A stretch of 64,000 bases of DNA. Origin: Variovorax terrae (GTDB lineage: Bacteria; Pseudomonadota; Gammaproteobacteria; Burkholderiales; Burkholderiaceae_C). Location: assembly GCF_022809125.1 (NCBI RefSeq), contig NZ_JALGBI010000002.1, forward strand, positions 195,685 through 259,684, given 5' to 3'. The translations under genes and the position numbers were made by a program. The notes under the pieces are model-generated. The model ran no database searches. It was not told the origin of the DNA and saw nothing but the letters and a program-made list of their open reading frames with translations. Shown piece by piece: positions 17,745 to 25,825 of this stretch; position 1 is the first letter of the stretch; every line of letters begins with the position of its first letter.

Positions 17745-18964
17745 CCGAACCCGTGTTCATCCTCGGCGGCCACCAGACCGACTTCGCCAAGGCCTGGTCG
17801 CGCCAGGGCCAGGACCTGTCCGACATGATGCGCGAGGCCACGCTCGGCGCGCTGGAGGCCGCGCGGCTCGATGCCTCGGCCGTGCAGAGCATCCACGTGG
17901 GCAATGCCTTCGGCGAGCTGCAGCGCCAGCAGGCGCACCTGGGCGCGATGGTGGCGCAAGTGGTGCCCGAGCTCTGGGGCGTGCCCGCGATGCGGCACGA
18001 GGGTGCCTGCGCCTCCTCGTCGCTGGGCGTGCTGGCGGCCATGGCCGAGATCGAGGCCGGGCGCTACGACTGCGTGCTGGTGCTGGGCGCCGAGGAGTTC
18101 AAGAACCTGCCGGGCAACCAGGCCTCGCAGAACCAGAACGCCGCCGCCTGGCAGGGCCGCGAGGGCTTCGACTGCACCTACATGTGGCCAGCCGCCTTCG
18201 GCCGCGTGGCGCAGGAGTACGAGCGCCGCTACGGGCTGGACCGCCGGCACCTCAACCGCATCGCCGAGATCAACTACACCAATGCCCGGCGCAACCCGTT
18301 GGCGCAGACGCGCCAGTGGCAGTTCGACGTCTTGAGTTTCACCGACGACGACGAGGCCAACCCGGTGATCGAGCCCGGCACGCGGCGCCAGGACTGCGGC
18401 CAGATCACCGACGGCGCTTGCGCCGTGCTGCTGGCCTCGGGCCGCTTCGTGCGCGAGCAGGGGCTCGACGCCGCCGCGCTGCCGCGTATCGCGGGCTGGG
18501 GCCACCGCAACGCCGGCCTGCGCCTGCTCGACAAGTTCGAGCGCAGCCAGGGCCAGCCCTATGTGTTCCCGCACCTGCGCCGGACGCTGGAAGACGCCTG
18601 GCGGCGTGCCGGCGTGGCCGGGGTGGAGGCGATGGACGGCGTCGAGACGCACGACTGCTTCACCACCACCGAGTACGTGGCCATCGACCACCTGGGCCTC
18701 ACCCCGCCGGGCCAGAGCTGGCAGGCGGTGGAAGATGGCAGCATCGCCCCCGGCGGGCGCTGCCCCGTCAACATGAGCGGCGGCCTGATCGGCTGCGGCC
18801 ACCCGGTGGGCGCCACCGGCACGCGCATGCTGTTCGATGCGGCGCGCCAGGTCACAAACCAGGCCGGCGACTGCCAGATCGAAGGGGCCGAGCGCATCCA
18901 GACGCTCAACATCGGTGGCTCCTGCGCGACCGTGGTGAGCTTCGTGGTGGCGCGGGGCGGCTAG
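17741..18964 (+). CDS. SCP2-type thiolase / acetyl-CoA acetyltransferase
   Basis: 407 residues. Seen: the acyl-accepting Cys in HEGACASSSLGVLAAM (near residue 89), DGVETHDCFTTTEY and the C-terminal CGHPVGATGTRM catalytic motif. The overall pattern is that of SCP2/acetyl-CoA acetyltransferase-like thiolases rather than the FadA type. These often pair with a DUF35 OB-fold protein; none is present here. In this cluster it could release acetyl- or propionyl-CoA from an acyl-CoA made by the synthetase at 11598. Confidence 0.88.
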   Translation: MTEPVFILGGHQTDFAKAWSRQGQDLSDMMREATLGALEAARLDASAVQSIHVGNAFGELQRQQAHLGAMVAQVVPELWGVPAMRHEGACASSSLGVLAAMAEIEAGRYDCVLVLGAEEFKNLPGNQASQNQNAAAWQGREGFDCTYMWPAAFGRVAQEYERRYGLDRRHLNRIAEINYTNARRNPLAQTRQWQFDVLSFTDDDEANPVIEPGTRRQDCGQITDGACAVLLASGRFVREQGLDAAALPRIAGWGHRNAGLRLLDKFERSQGQPYVFPHLRRTLEDAWRRAGVAGVEAMDGVETHDCFTTTEYVAIDHLGLTPPGQSWQAVEDGSIAPGGRCPVNMSGGLIGCGHPVGATGTRMLFDAARQVTNQAGDCQIEGAERIQTLNIGGSCATVVSFVVARGG

Positions 18965-18984
18965 GATGCGGGGCTGGAAACCCC

Positions 18985-19926
18985 ATGGCCCTGACCCCCG
19001 ACCTCGACCTCACCCGCGACGCGCTCGCCTCCAGCACCCTCAGCCACGGCCTGCACCTGCTGGGCGACCGCTGGACGGTGGCGGTGATCCTCGGCGCCTT
19101 CCTCGGCGTGCGCCGCTTCGACGACTGGCAGGCGCGCCTTGGCATTCCGCGCCACACGCTGGCGGAGCGCTTGAAGGCGCTGACCGAGCTCGGCCTGCTG
19201 CGCCAGCGCCCCTACCAGCAGCGCCCGCTGCGCCAGGGCTATCACCTCACCGCCAAGGGGCTGGCGCTCTACAACCACGTGCTCATGATGTGGACCTGGG
19301 AGCGGCGCTGGGGCGTGCGCGCATCGATGCTGCCGCAGCGGCTGGTGCACCGCGGCTGCGGCCACGCCTTCGTGCCGCAGATGGCCTGCGCGGCCTGCGG
19401 CGACCGGGTGGGGGTGGGCGACCTGATGTTCTCGCTGCATGTCAATGCCGCGCTGCAGGCCCGGGTGCCGCCGCGTCTGCGGGCGGCGCGGCTGTCGCCC
19501 GAGGCGTCGGCGCAGATGGGCCTGGGGCTGCGGGTGGACCGCTGGGCATTGCTCATCGTTTCGGCCGTGCTGCTGGGCTGCCACTACTTCGACCAGCTCA
19601 GCCACGTGCTGGGCATCGGCAGCAGCGTGCTGGCGCGCCGCCTGGCTGGCATGGTGGATTCGGGCCTGCTGCTGTGCCAGGCCGACCTCAACGACGCGCG
19701 CCGCAGGATCTACCGCCTCACGCCGGCCAGCCGCGACCTGTTCGGCTACATCATCTGTTTTTCGAGCTGGGCCAGCCGCTACCACTTCCACGAGCCCAGC
19801 TCCATCCGCCCCACCCACAAGGGCTGCGGCCAGCCCTTCGTGCCGCAGGTGGTGTGCAGCCACTGCCACGCGCCGCTGCAGCCCTGGGAGGTGCGGCCCG
19901 AGGGGCTGGAGGGCGCGGCGGGCTGA
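18985..19926 (+). CDS. Double-domain HxlR-type transcriptional regulator
   Basis: 313 residues, start ATG 18985, 20 bases after the thiolase gene. It contains two HxlR-like winged helices. The first half has LHLLGDRWTVAVILGAFLGV, IPRHTLAERLKALTELGLL and YHLTAKGLALY; the second has RVDRWALLIVSAVLLG, IGSSVLARRLAGMVDSGLL and YRLTPASRDLF. Each is followed by a similar Cys-rich module, HRGCGHAFVPQMACAACG and HKGCGQPFVPQVVCSHCH, which look like small metal-binding ribbons. HxlR proteins usually have one domain of about 110 residues and act as dimers, so this is probably a covalent dimer controlling the upstream cluster. Confidence 0.83.
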   Translation: MALTPDLDLTRDALASSTLSHGLHLLGDRWTVAVILGAFLGVRRFDDWQARLGIPRHTLAERLKALTELGLLRQRPYQQRPLRQGYHLTAKGLALYNHVLMMWTWERRWGVRASMLPQRLVHRGCGHAFVPQMACAACGDRVGVGDLMFSLHVNAALQARVPPRLRAARLSPEASAQMGLGLRVDRWALLIVSAVLLGCHYFDQLSHVLGIGSSVLARRLAGMVDSGLLLCQADLNDARRRIYRLTPASRDLFGYIICFSSWASRYHFHEPSSIRPTHKGCGQPFVPQVVCSHCHAPLQPWEVRPEGLEGAAG

Positions 19927-19940
19927 CCGGGGCGTTTGGG

Positions 19941-20012
19941 CCGAGGATTTCGAGGTAAAACCCGCCAATGTCCAGGCGGGGCAGTTCTTTCTTGCTATGG
20001 TTTTGGGAGCGA
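19941..20012 (+). repeat. Dispersed repeat, copy 2, between convergent genes
   Basis: GTCCAGGCGGGG, then 17 bases after GTCCAGG the box GCTATGGTTTTGGGAGCG, which matches the other three copies. In this copy the left part can fold as CCCGCC-loop-GGCGGG followed by a T-rich stretch, so it may also end transcription of the HxlR gene. It lies in the 137-base gap between the convergent HxlR and amidase genes. Confidence 0.7.
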
Positions 20013-20063
20013 TGGCAGCAGCCCTGACCGCCGTAGCGCAGCCCCCGGGACAGGGCTCCGGCC

Positions 20064-21428
20064 TCAGCGCAGCACGGCCTCGATGGCGGTGGCGATCGCC
20101 AGCAGGCGCGTGTCCTGGCCGTTCCCGCAGATGACTTGCAGCCCCGCCGGGAGGCCTTCCCGCGTCGGCATCGGCAGGCTGACCGCGCATTGGCCGAAGA
20201 CGTTGACGGGACGGGTATGGCGCCCGATGCGCCGGTTCCAGTGCAGGGCGTCGTCCAGGGAGCGCAGGGCGCTGCGCGGGCCGGCCACGCAAGGCGTGGT
20301 GGCGCACAGCCACGCGTCGTACCCCTGCATCTGCGCTTGCGCCAGGTGCCGCAGTTGCGCGGCTTGCCGGGCCAGGGCGTCCAGCTCCGCGGGGGGCATG
20401 TCGATCTCGGCCGCGGCCCGCGCCGCGGTGACCGGGTCGAGCAGGTCCATGCCGGCGCGCAGCCGGTCCTGGCCCAGCATGCGCGCAAATTCCGCCGGCA
20501 TGCGCCGCGCGAACAGGCGCGCAACTTCTTCCGCCGCGGGGGGCGCGACGGGCGACACGGCCGCGCCCGCTTGCCGCAGCCGCTCGACGGCGTGGCCCAG
20601 CGCGTCCTGCACCGCGGCGTCCAGCGGCTCGCCATCCGGCTCGCACAGCCAGCCCAGGCGCAGTCCCGACAAACCGGCGGCCGAACCGGCGGATGGCGTG
20701 TCTGGAGCAAGGCCGAGATGGGGCCGGAGCGCGTGGGCCACCGCGGCGCAGTCGGCGGCGCTGGTGGCCAGCACACCGAGCGCGTCCATGGAGGGGGCGG
20801 CCGGGAAGACGCCGTCGGTCGGCCACACGCCTTGCGTGCTCTTGTACCCCGCCACGCCGCACAGCGCGGCGGGCACCCGCACGGAGCCGCCGGTGTCCGT
20901 GCCCACGGCAAAGGCGCACAGGCGCGCCGCCACGGCCACCGCCGATCCGTGGCTGGACCCGCCGCACAGGCGGCGGACGGTGCCATCCACCGGGTTCCAG
21001 GGGCCCGGGTCCTCCCAGTTGAGTGTGGCCAGCGCGAACTCGGTGGACGCCGTGGTGCCCAGGATGACGCAGCCCGCGGCGCGCAGCGCCCGCACGAACG
21101 GGCCTTCGACGGGGCACAGGCTGGAGACGTCGAGCCGCGAGTTGACGCTGCACCCCAGGCCTTCGACGGCGATGATTTCCTTGACGGCGATGGGCACGCC
21201 CATCAAGGGGCCGCGGTCATGCCCCTGCGCGCGCTCCGCATCCAGGGCACGCGCTTCGGCCAGCGCCTGCTCGGCCCGGACCTGGCGAAACGCCTGCAGC
21301 TTCGGCTGCAGGGCAGCGATGCGGTCCAGGTACTGCCCGACCGCCTGCTCGCTGGTGACGGCGCCCTGGCGCAAGGCCCGTGCGAAGGCGGCGATGCCCG
21401 GGGAAAAAATGTCTGCAGCGGCCGCCAC
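20064..21428 (-). CDS. Amidase signature family enzyme
   Basis: 454 residues. The Ser-cisSer-Lys triad is visible: Lys in GVPIAVKEII, cis-Ser in GGSSHGSAVAVAA and nucleophile Ser in AVGTDTGGSVRVPAALCG. It hydrolyses a C-N amide bond. GTG 21428 follows directly on the stop of the Bug gene, so it is the last gene of the ggt-cupin-Bug-amidase operon. Together with the gamma-glutamyltransferase it suggests stepwise hydrolysis of an amide- or gamma-glutamyl-linked compound; the compound is unknown. Confidence 0.9.
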   Translation of the reverse strand: MAAAADIFSPGIAAFARALRQGAVTSEQAVGQYLDRIAALQPKLQAFRQVRAEQALAEARALDAERAQGHDRGPLMGVPIAVKEIIAVEGLGCSVNSRLDVSSLCPVEGPFVRALRAAGCVILGTTASTEFALATLNWEDPGPWNPVDGTVRRLCGGSSHGSAVAVAARLCAFAVGTDTGGSVRVPAALCGVAGYKSTQGVWPTDGVFPAAPSMDALGVLATSAADCAAVAHALRPHLGLAPDTPSAGSAAGLSGLRLGWLCEPDGEPLDAAVQDALGHAVERLRQAGAAVSPVAPPAAEEVARLFARRMPAEFARMLGQDRLRAGMDLLDPVTAARAAAEIDMPPAELDALARQAAQLRHLAQAQMQGYDAWLCATTPCVAGPRSALRSLDDALHWNRRIGRHTRPVNVFGQCAVSLPMPTREGLPAGLQVICGNGQDTRLLAIATAIEAVLR

Positions 21429-22403
21429 TCACTGCACTTTCACGTGGCCTGCCTTGGCGATGCCGCCCCATTTCTTCTGCTCCTCCACCATAAAGCGGCG
21501 GAGCTCCTCGGGCGTGCGCTGCGTGGGCTCGGTGCCGGTGCTGCGCATCCGCTCCTGCACGTCGGGCGCCTTCAGCGCCGCATTGATGGCCTGGTTCAGC
21601 TGCGCGATGACCTGGGGCGGCGTGCCGCGGGGCGCCATGAAGGCATACCAGCCCAGGTACTCGCGGTCGTCCAGTCCCAGCTCCTTCACGGTGGGCACGT
21701 TGGGCAGGGTGTCCACGCGTGCCGCCGAGGTCACGGCCAGGGGCAGCAGCTTGCCCGACCGGACTTGCGCCGTGCCGGTCGACACCGCGTCGACCATGAT
21801 GGGCATCAGGCCGCTGATGACGGCCAGTTGCGCCTCGGGTGCTGTCTTGTGGGGCACGACGGTGACGTCGAGGCGATGGCGCTGGCGCAGGCCTTCGAAG
21901 ACCAGGTGGTTGAGCGATCCGCTGGCGCCCATTGCGAGGTCGAGCTTGCCCGGCGCGGCCTGGGCCTGCTGCACGAAGTCGCCCAGCGTGCGGATCGGCC
22001 CGCCGGGGTGGGCCACCCACAGCATGGCGGTGGTTCCGGCCAGCGCCACCGGCTCCAGGTCCTTCATCGGATCGAGCGGCATGCGCTCGTAGATGGAGGT
22101 GTTGATAGTCAGTGCGCCGGTGGAGGCGAACAGCAGCGTGTAGCCGTCGGCCGGCGCCTTCGCCACCAGGTCCATCGCGATGTTGCCGTTCGCGCCCACC
22201 CGGTTCTCGATGACGATGGGCTGGCCCAGGCTGGCCGTGAGCTTGGGCGCGAGGAGCCGCGCAATCCATTCGTACCCGCCGGGTGCGATCGGCGTCACGA
22301 TGCGGATCGGTTTGCTGGGGTAGGGCGGCTGCGCCGCCGCGCCATGGGCCGCGGCGGCGGCCCAGGCCGCCAGGCAGGCCTTGAGGAAGAAGGAGCGAAG
22401 CAT
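21429..22403 (-). CDS. Bug-family (TctC-like) solute-binding protein
   Basis: 324 residues. The signal peptide MLRSFFLKACLAAWAAAAAH is cut near AAQPP, followed by YPSKPIRIVTPIAPGGYEWI, GANGNIAMDLV, PADGYTLLFASTG and MPLDPMKDLEPVA. ATG 22403 is preferred over the in-frame TTG 15 bases upstream because AAAGGA precedes it. It is the third of four Bug proteins in the window and lacks membrane partners nearby. In the operon it would deliver the substrate for the amidase/GGT pair. Confidence 0.92.
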   Translation of the reverse strand: MLRSFFLKACLAAWAAAAAHGAAAQPPYPSKPIRIVTPIAPGGYEWIARLLAPKLTASLGQPIVIENRVGANGNIAMDLVAKAPADGYTLLFASTGALTINTSIYERMPLDPMKDLEPVALAGTTAMLWVAHPGGPIRTLGDFVQQAQAAPGKLDLAMGASGSLNHLVFEGLRQRHRLDVTVVPHKTAPEAQLAVISGLMPIMVDAVSTGTAQVRSGKLLPLAVTSAARVDTLPNVPTVKELGLDDREYLGWYAFMAPRGTPPQVIAQLNQAINAALKAPDVQERMRSTGTEPTQRTPEELRRFMVEEQKKWGGIAKAGHVKVQ

Positions 22404-22436
22404 GGGAAGTCCTTTCAAGGGAGGAAGCCGTGCGGG

Positions 22437-22958
22437 CTAGGTGCGCGTGATGTGGCCTTGCGCGTCCAGCGCATAGCCGGCCTGGCGCGCGGTGTCGAGC
22501 ACGTCCTGCGCCCACTCCACCTTGCCGGGGTCGGTGCCGCTCAGGATCGCAAGGATGTAGGCCTCCTGGTCGCCGTCGTTGCGAAAGCCCCGCATGATGT
22601 GCGGCGGCACCGAGACCGTGTCCCAGGCGCCCAGGGTCAGCGTGCTCTCGCCGGCGTCGCCCCAGATCACCGTCCAGGTGCCGGACAGCGGCATGAAGAC
22701 CTCGACGGTCTGGTGCAGATGCAGGCCGGAGCCTTTGCCCGGCTGGGCTTTCACCAGGGTGATGTGGAAGTTCTCCACGTCCTGGATCGGGATCTCCATC
22801 GACGCGTCCTCGCACACGCCCATGCCGATGATGTTGTAGTTCTCGCGCTGGTAGGCGGGCAGCACGGCGTCGATCAGCGGCATGGTGCTGGGCACCAGCT
22901 TGTCGAAGAAAGCCACGCGCCTGAGCATCTGCTCGCGGGTGACGACGGGGTTGCTCAT
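22437..22958 (-). CDS. Cupin-domain protein
   Basis: 173 residues, single cupin barrel. The metal-binding motif is visible as GSGLHLHQTVEVFMPLSG (two His and one Glu), with the second cupin motif around VSVPPHIMRGFRN. Such proteins can be isomerases, dioxygenases or binding proteins; nothing more specific is visible. AAGGAAAC precedes ATG 22958, and the ATG overlaps the ggt stop by four bases, so expression is coupled to GGT. Confidence 0.85.
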   Translation of the reverse strand: MSNPVVTREQMLRRVAFFDKLVPSTMPLIDAVLPAYQRENYNIIGMGVCEDASMEIPIQDVENFHITLVKAQPGKGSGLHLHQTVEVFMPLSGTWTVIWGDAGESTLTLGAWDTVSVPPHIMRGFRNDGDQEAYILAILSGTDPGKVEWAQDVLDTARQAGYALDAQGHITRT

Positions 22959-24586
22959 GGCTTGTTTCCTTCTCGGGTTGCTGCGGGGTGGGGATGGGCG
23001 AGGTCTTCCTCGCTGACGGCGACGCTGTAGGGCACGTCGATCGAGGCCATGCCGCTGTTCAGGTCGCCGACGCGCTGGACGGCCGAAGGCACGGCGAACG
23101 GCATGGGATAGGCGGCGTGTTCGATCAGGCTGACGCGGTGGCGCTCGGCGATGCGCGCCACCACCTCGGGTGGGAGCCGGTGGTCGCACAGCACCTGGGC
23201 CGGGTCCGAGGCGTCGATCCGCGGCGTGTGGAATGCCTGCGCGAGGTCGAGGCCGTGGTGCAGCATGAACGACAGCAGCTGGATCACCGCCGGCGGGATG
23301 TGCCGCCCGCCCGAGCCGCCCAGCGCCAGCCAGGGCTGGCCGGCGCGCTCCACCATCATCGGGCAGGCATTGGTCAGCGGCCATTTGCCGAGGCCGATGG
23401 AATTGGGCCGGCCCGGCTCGGGGTCGAACCAGAACATGCCGTTGTTCATCAGCAGCCCGAGCCGTTCGAGCATCACGCGCGAGCCGAACCGGGCGCCCAG
23501 CGTGTTGGTCAGCGACACCATGTTGCCCTCTGCATCGACGACGTTCAGGTGCGTCGTGCACTTGTCACGGGGGCCGGTGTCGCCCAGGCTGGCGTAGCGT
23601 TCGGTCCAGCAGTCGCGCATCACCGAGGCGATGTGCCCGTAGTCGTCGGGCGTGGGCTGGCTCGGGGCCGGCGCGTGGCCGCGGAGGTAGCGCTCGAAGA
23701 AGCGCAGCGCGGTCGGGCCGCCGTTCAGGCCCGGCACCGCCAGCAGGCGCACGCCCGCATGGTCCAGCGCCATCGGCTCGGCGATGCGCGCGCGGTAGGC
23801 CGCCAGCTCCGCGGCCGTCCACGTCCGGCCGCAGGCGGCCACGTCGGCCAGCAGATCGCGGGCGGTCTCGCCTTCGTAGAAATCGCGGTAGCCGCGCTCG
23901 GCCAGGCGCCGCAGCATCGCGGCGTCGCGCGGGTTGCGGATCACGTCGACGCCGTCGGCCTCCTCGACCGTCGGCGCGTAGTGGCCGTCACGCAGGAACA
24001 CGTCGCGCGTGCCGGGAAACCGCGCCAGGCCGCGGGCTTCCGTGCCGATGGCCAGGGTGGTGTACCAGTTCACGGGCCAGCCGCGCTCGGCCAGATCGAC
24101 GGCCGGCGCCAGGGCCCGGTGCCAATCCCAGGTGCCGAAACGCTCCAGCGCCTGGCCCAGCCCGTCGACCGCCCCGGGAATCAGCATGGCCGTCGGACCC
24201 GACATGTTGCGGCCGCCTTCGACCCGGGGCCAGCGGAAGGTGCCGATGCGCGCGTTGCCGGGCGCGAGGGGGTAGTTGCGCGGATCGGCGTCCAGGGCCG
24301 CCTTCATGGAGAAGTCGATCGCGTGGTAGCGGTTCTCCCGGGCCTGGTGGACGAGCATGCAGCCGCCGCCGCCCAGCCCGCTGGACCAGGGCTCGACGAC
24401 GTGCAACGCGCAGGCCGCCGCCACCGCCGCGTCGACCGCATTGCCGCCCTGCGCGAGCACGGCCGCGCCGATTTCCGCCGCGCGGGCGCTGGCCGCCACC
24501 ACGACCCCCGTGCGCGAGGTCGTGACTTGTTTGCTCAGCACCCAGTGCTGGTGCTTCTCACCGATTTCCAACCGCAGCTTTGACAT
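22955..24586 (-). CDS. Gamma-glutamyltransferase family protein
   Basis: 543 residues, N-terminal-nucleophile hydrolase family. The chain should self-cleave before the catalytic Thr in DKCTTHLNVVDAEGNMVSLT. N-terminal family motifs ALAQGGNAVDAAVAAA-type (here LAQGGNAVDAAVAAACAL) and GLGGGGCMLVH are present, as is LALGGSGGRHIP near the C-terminus. No signal peptide is evident, unlike periplasmic E. coli Ggt, so it is probably cytoplasmic. That fits the intracellular GGT/acylase-like hydrolases of catabolic clusters. First gene of the operon, with a TTGACA promoter and operator upstream. Confidence 0.9.
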   Translation of the reverse strand: MSKLRLEIGEKHQHWVLSKQVTTSRTGVVVAASARAAEIGAAVLAQGGNAVDAAVAAACALHVVEPWSSGLGGGGCMLVHQARENRYHAIDFSMKAALDADPRNYPLAPGNARIGTFRWPRVEGGRNMSGPTAMLIPGAVDGLGQALERFGTWDWHRALAPAVDLAERGWPVNWYTTLAIGTEARGLARFPGTRDVFLRDGHYAPTVEEADGVDVIRNPRDAAMLRRLAERGYRDFYEGETARDLLADVAACGRTWTAAELAAYRARIAEPMALDHAGVRLLAVPGLNGGPTALRFFERYLRGHAPAPSQPTPDDYGHIASVMRDCWTERYASLGDTGPRDKCTTHLNVVDAEGNMVSLTNTLGARFGSRVMLERLGLLMNNGMFWFDPEPGRPNSIGLGKWPLTNACPMMVERAGQPWLALGGSGGRHIPPAVIQLLSFMLHHGLDLAQAFHTPRIDASDPAQVLCDHRLPPEVVARIAERHRVSLIEHAAYPMPFAVPSAVQRVGDLNSGMASIDVPYSVAVSEEDLAHPHPAATREGNKP

Positions 24587-24634
24587 TCGATCCTTCCCGG
24601 GGCGTGGGGCAACGCAGCAAGCCTGCGCGCTGGC

Positions 24635-24663
24635 AGTTTAGAAAGTAAATCATCCGTTGTCAA
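24635..24663 (-). promoter_or_regulatory. Promoter of the ggt operon
   Basis: On the minus strand TTGACA (24663-24658) and TAAACT (24640-24635) are 17 bases apart. The consensus -35 overlaps the left edge of the palindromic operator, so a bound TetR protein would block it. The predicted start leaves a leader of about 40 bases before ATG 24586. Confidence 0.6.
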
Positions 24664-24685
24664 CCATCCGGATGGTTGATTAAAT
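24657..24685 (+). promoter_or_regulatory. Promoter of the tetR gene
   Basis: TTGTCA (24657-24662) and TTAAAT (24680-24685) are 17 bases apart, and the palindromic operator fills the spacer. It diverges from the ggt promoter, and the two -35 elements overlap. This arrangement predicts autorepression together with repression of ggt. Confidence 0.5.
24660..24679. promoter_or_regulatory. TetR operator, perfect 20-bp palindrome
   Basis: TCAACCATCCGGATGGTTGA reads identically on both strands with no mismatch. It lies in the divergent ggt/tetR promoter region, 34 bases before the tetR ATG. The length and position are those of TetR-family operators. Confidence 0.8.
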
Positions 24686-24712
24686 GAAAAAAAGCCACTC
24701 CGCGTCCGCATA

Positions 24713-25402
24713 ATGGCTGGCATGAAAACGCCCCCCTCTTCGCAAGCCCCGCTCATCTCGGCCAGCCGGTCGCGCGCGCCATCCGACGGCCGGCGCAATG
24801 CGGAGCGCACCAAGCGCAACCTGCTGGACGCCGCCTATGTGGAGTTCTCGGAGAACGGCTTCCAGGGGGCCCGCGTGGACGCCATCTGCAAGCGCGCCGG
24901 CGTCAGCAAGCAGATGCTCTCGCACCATTTCGGCTCGAAGGAAGCCTTGTTCGTCGAGGTCCTGGAGCGGGCCTATCTGTCGTTCCGGATGCACGACGAC
25001 GACGTCGAGCTGTCCAGCGGCGGGCCGGTCGAGGCGGTGGAGCACCTGGTGCTGAGCACCTTCGACCACGTGCAGAAACACCAGGAGCTGATCCGGCTGC
25101 TGTCCGACGAGAACATGCACAACGGGCGCCACATCCAGCAGTCGCCCAAGCTGCGCGCGCTCTATCGGCCGTTGATCGAGAAGATCGCGGCCATGCTCAA
25201 GCAGGGCGAGCGCGCGGGGCTGTTCCGCAAGGGCGTCGATCCCTACCAGTTCTACATCTCGATGACGTCGCTCATCTTCCTGTTCTTTTCCAACAACCAT
25301 ACGCTGAGCGCGGTGTTCGACATGGACTTCTCCACGGCCAAGGCGCGGGCCGAGCGCCGCCGCCACGTCGTCGAGTTCGTGCTGGCGGCGCTGCGGCGCT
25401 GA
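24713..25402 (+). CDS. TetR/AcrR-family regulator
   Basis: 229 residues. The N-terminal helix-turn-helix is complete: RTKRNLLDAAYVEFSENGF, ARVDAICKRAGVSKQMLSHH and FGSKEALFVEVLE, about residues 34-90. The C-terminal ligand domain has EAVEHLVLSTFDHVQKHQEL and SPKLRALYRPLIEKI. ATG 24713 is used (24722 also possible); no ribosome-binding site is evident. It is divergent from ggt and most likely binds the palindrome at 24660-24679, releasing it when the substrate or a product is present. Confidence 0.92.
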   Translation: MAGMKTPPSSQAPLISASRSRAPSDGRRNAERTKRNLLDAAYVEFSENGFQGARVDAICKRAGVSKQMLSHHFGSKEALFVEVLERAYLSFRMHDDDVELSSGGPVEAVEHLVLSTFDHVQKHQELIRLLSDENMHNGRHIQQSPKLRALYRPLIEKIAAMLKQGERAGLFRKGVDPYQFYISMTSLIFLFFSNNHTLSAVFDMDFSTAKARAERRRHVVEFVLAALRR

Positions 25403-25437
25403 GGGGCCCAGGTCCACGCCGGCGTTGATGGCCGCCA

Positions 25438-25690
25438 AGCATCATCACGATGCGCAACGCGGAGGCCACCATTCCCAACGCGGTGCTGGTGAGCAACCCG
25501 ATCCGCAACGACTCGCGGCTGGCGGACAGCACGGGCACCCTGGTGTCGGCCAAGGCCTTGATCGGCTACGACACGCCGTGGCGGCAGGTGCATGCGCTGC
25601 CGCTGGACGCGGCCTCGCGCACCGGCGGGCTGCGCGCCGAGCCCCGCCCTTCGTGCAGCAGCGCGCCCTGAGCGATTTCTACGTGGAGTC
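25438..25690 (+). pseudogene. Remnant of an MscS-type mechanosensitive channel gene
   Basis: The frame from 25450 reads EATIPNAVLVSNPIRNDSRL and then VSAKALIGYDTPWRQVHAL, which is the conserved beta-domain of MscS-like channels. Near 25641-25646 one base is missing; the next frame continues PPFVQQRALSDFYVE, again MscS. There is no start, no transmembrane part and no C-terminus, so only about 80 codons survive. The 406-base gap between tetR and the DUF2855 gene holds this remnant and repeat copy 3, and no other gene is seen. Confidence 0.72.
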
Positions 25691-25751
25691 ATGTCGCCGC
25701 ATTGCATGGCGCAGCCGGCCCAGCCGGTGGTTCCGGCGCCAGCACGGCCCC

Positions 25752-25825
25752 AACCTTGATTTTTTGAGCGTTTTACGGCCGATGTCCAGGTGGGGTGTTC
25801 GTTTTCAGCTATTGTTTTGATAGCG
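25752..25825 (+). repeat. Dispersed repeat, copy 3, at the end of the DUF2855 gene
   Basis: GTCCAGGTGGGG and, 17 bases after GTCCAGG, GCTATTGTTTTGATAGCG, which itself is a near-palindrome. An upstream TTTTTTGAGCG-like segment resembles those before copies 2 and 4. The right box provides the last codons and the stop of the minus-strand gene that ends at 25809. Confidence 0.75.

Noticed and set aside
20136..23030. A 964-codon + strand open frame
   Set aside because: It runs antisense across three real genes (amidase, Bug, cupin) and has no recognisable domain.
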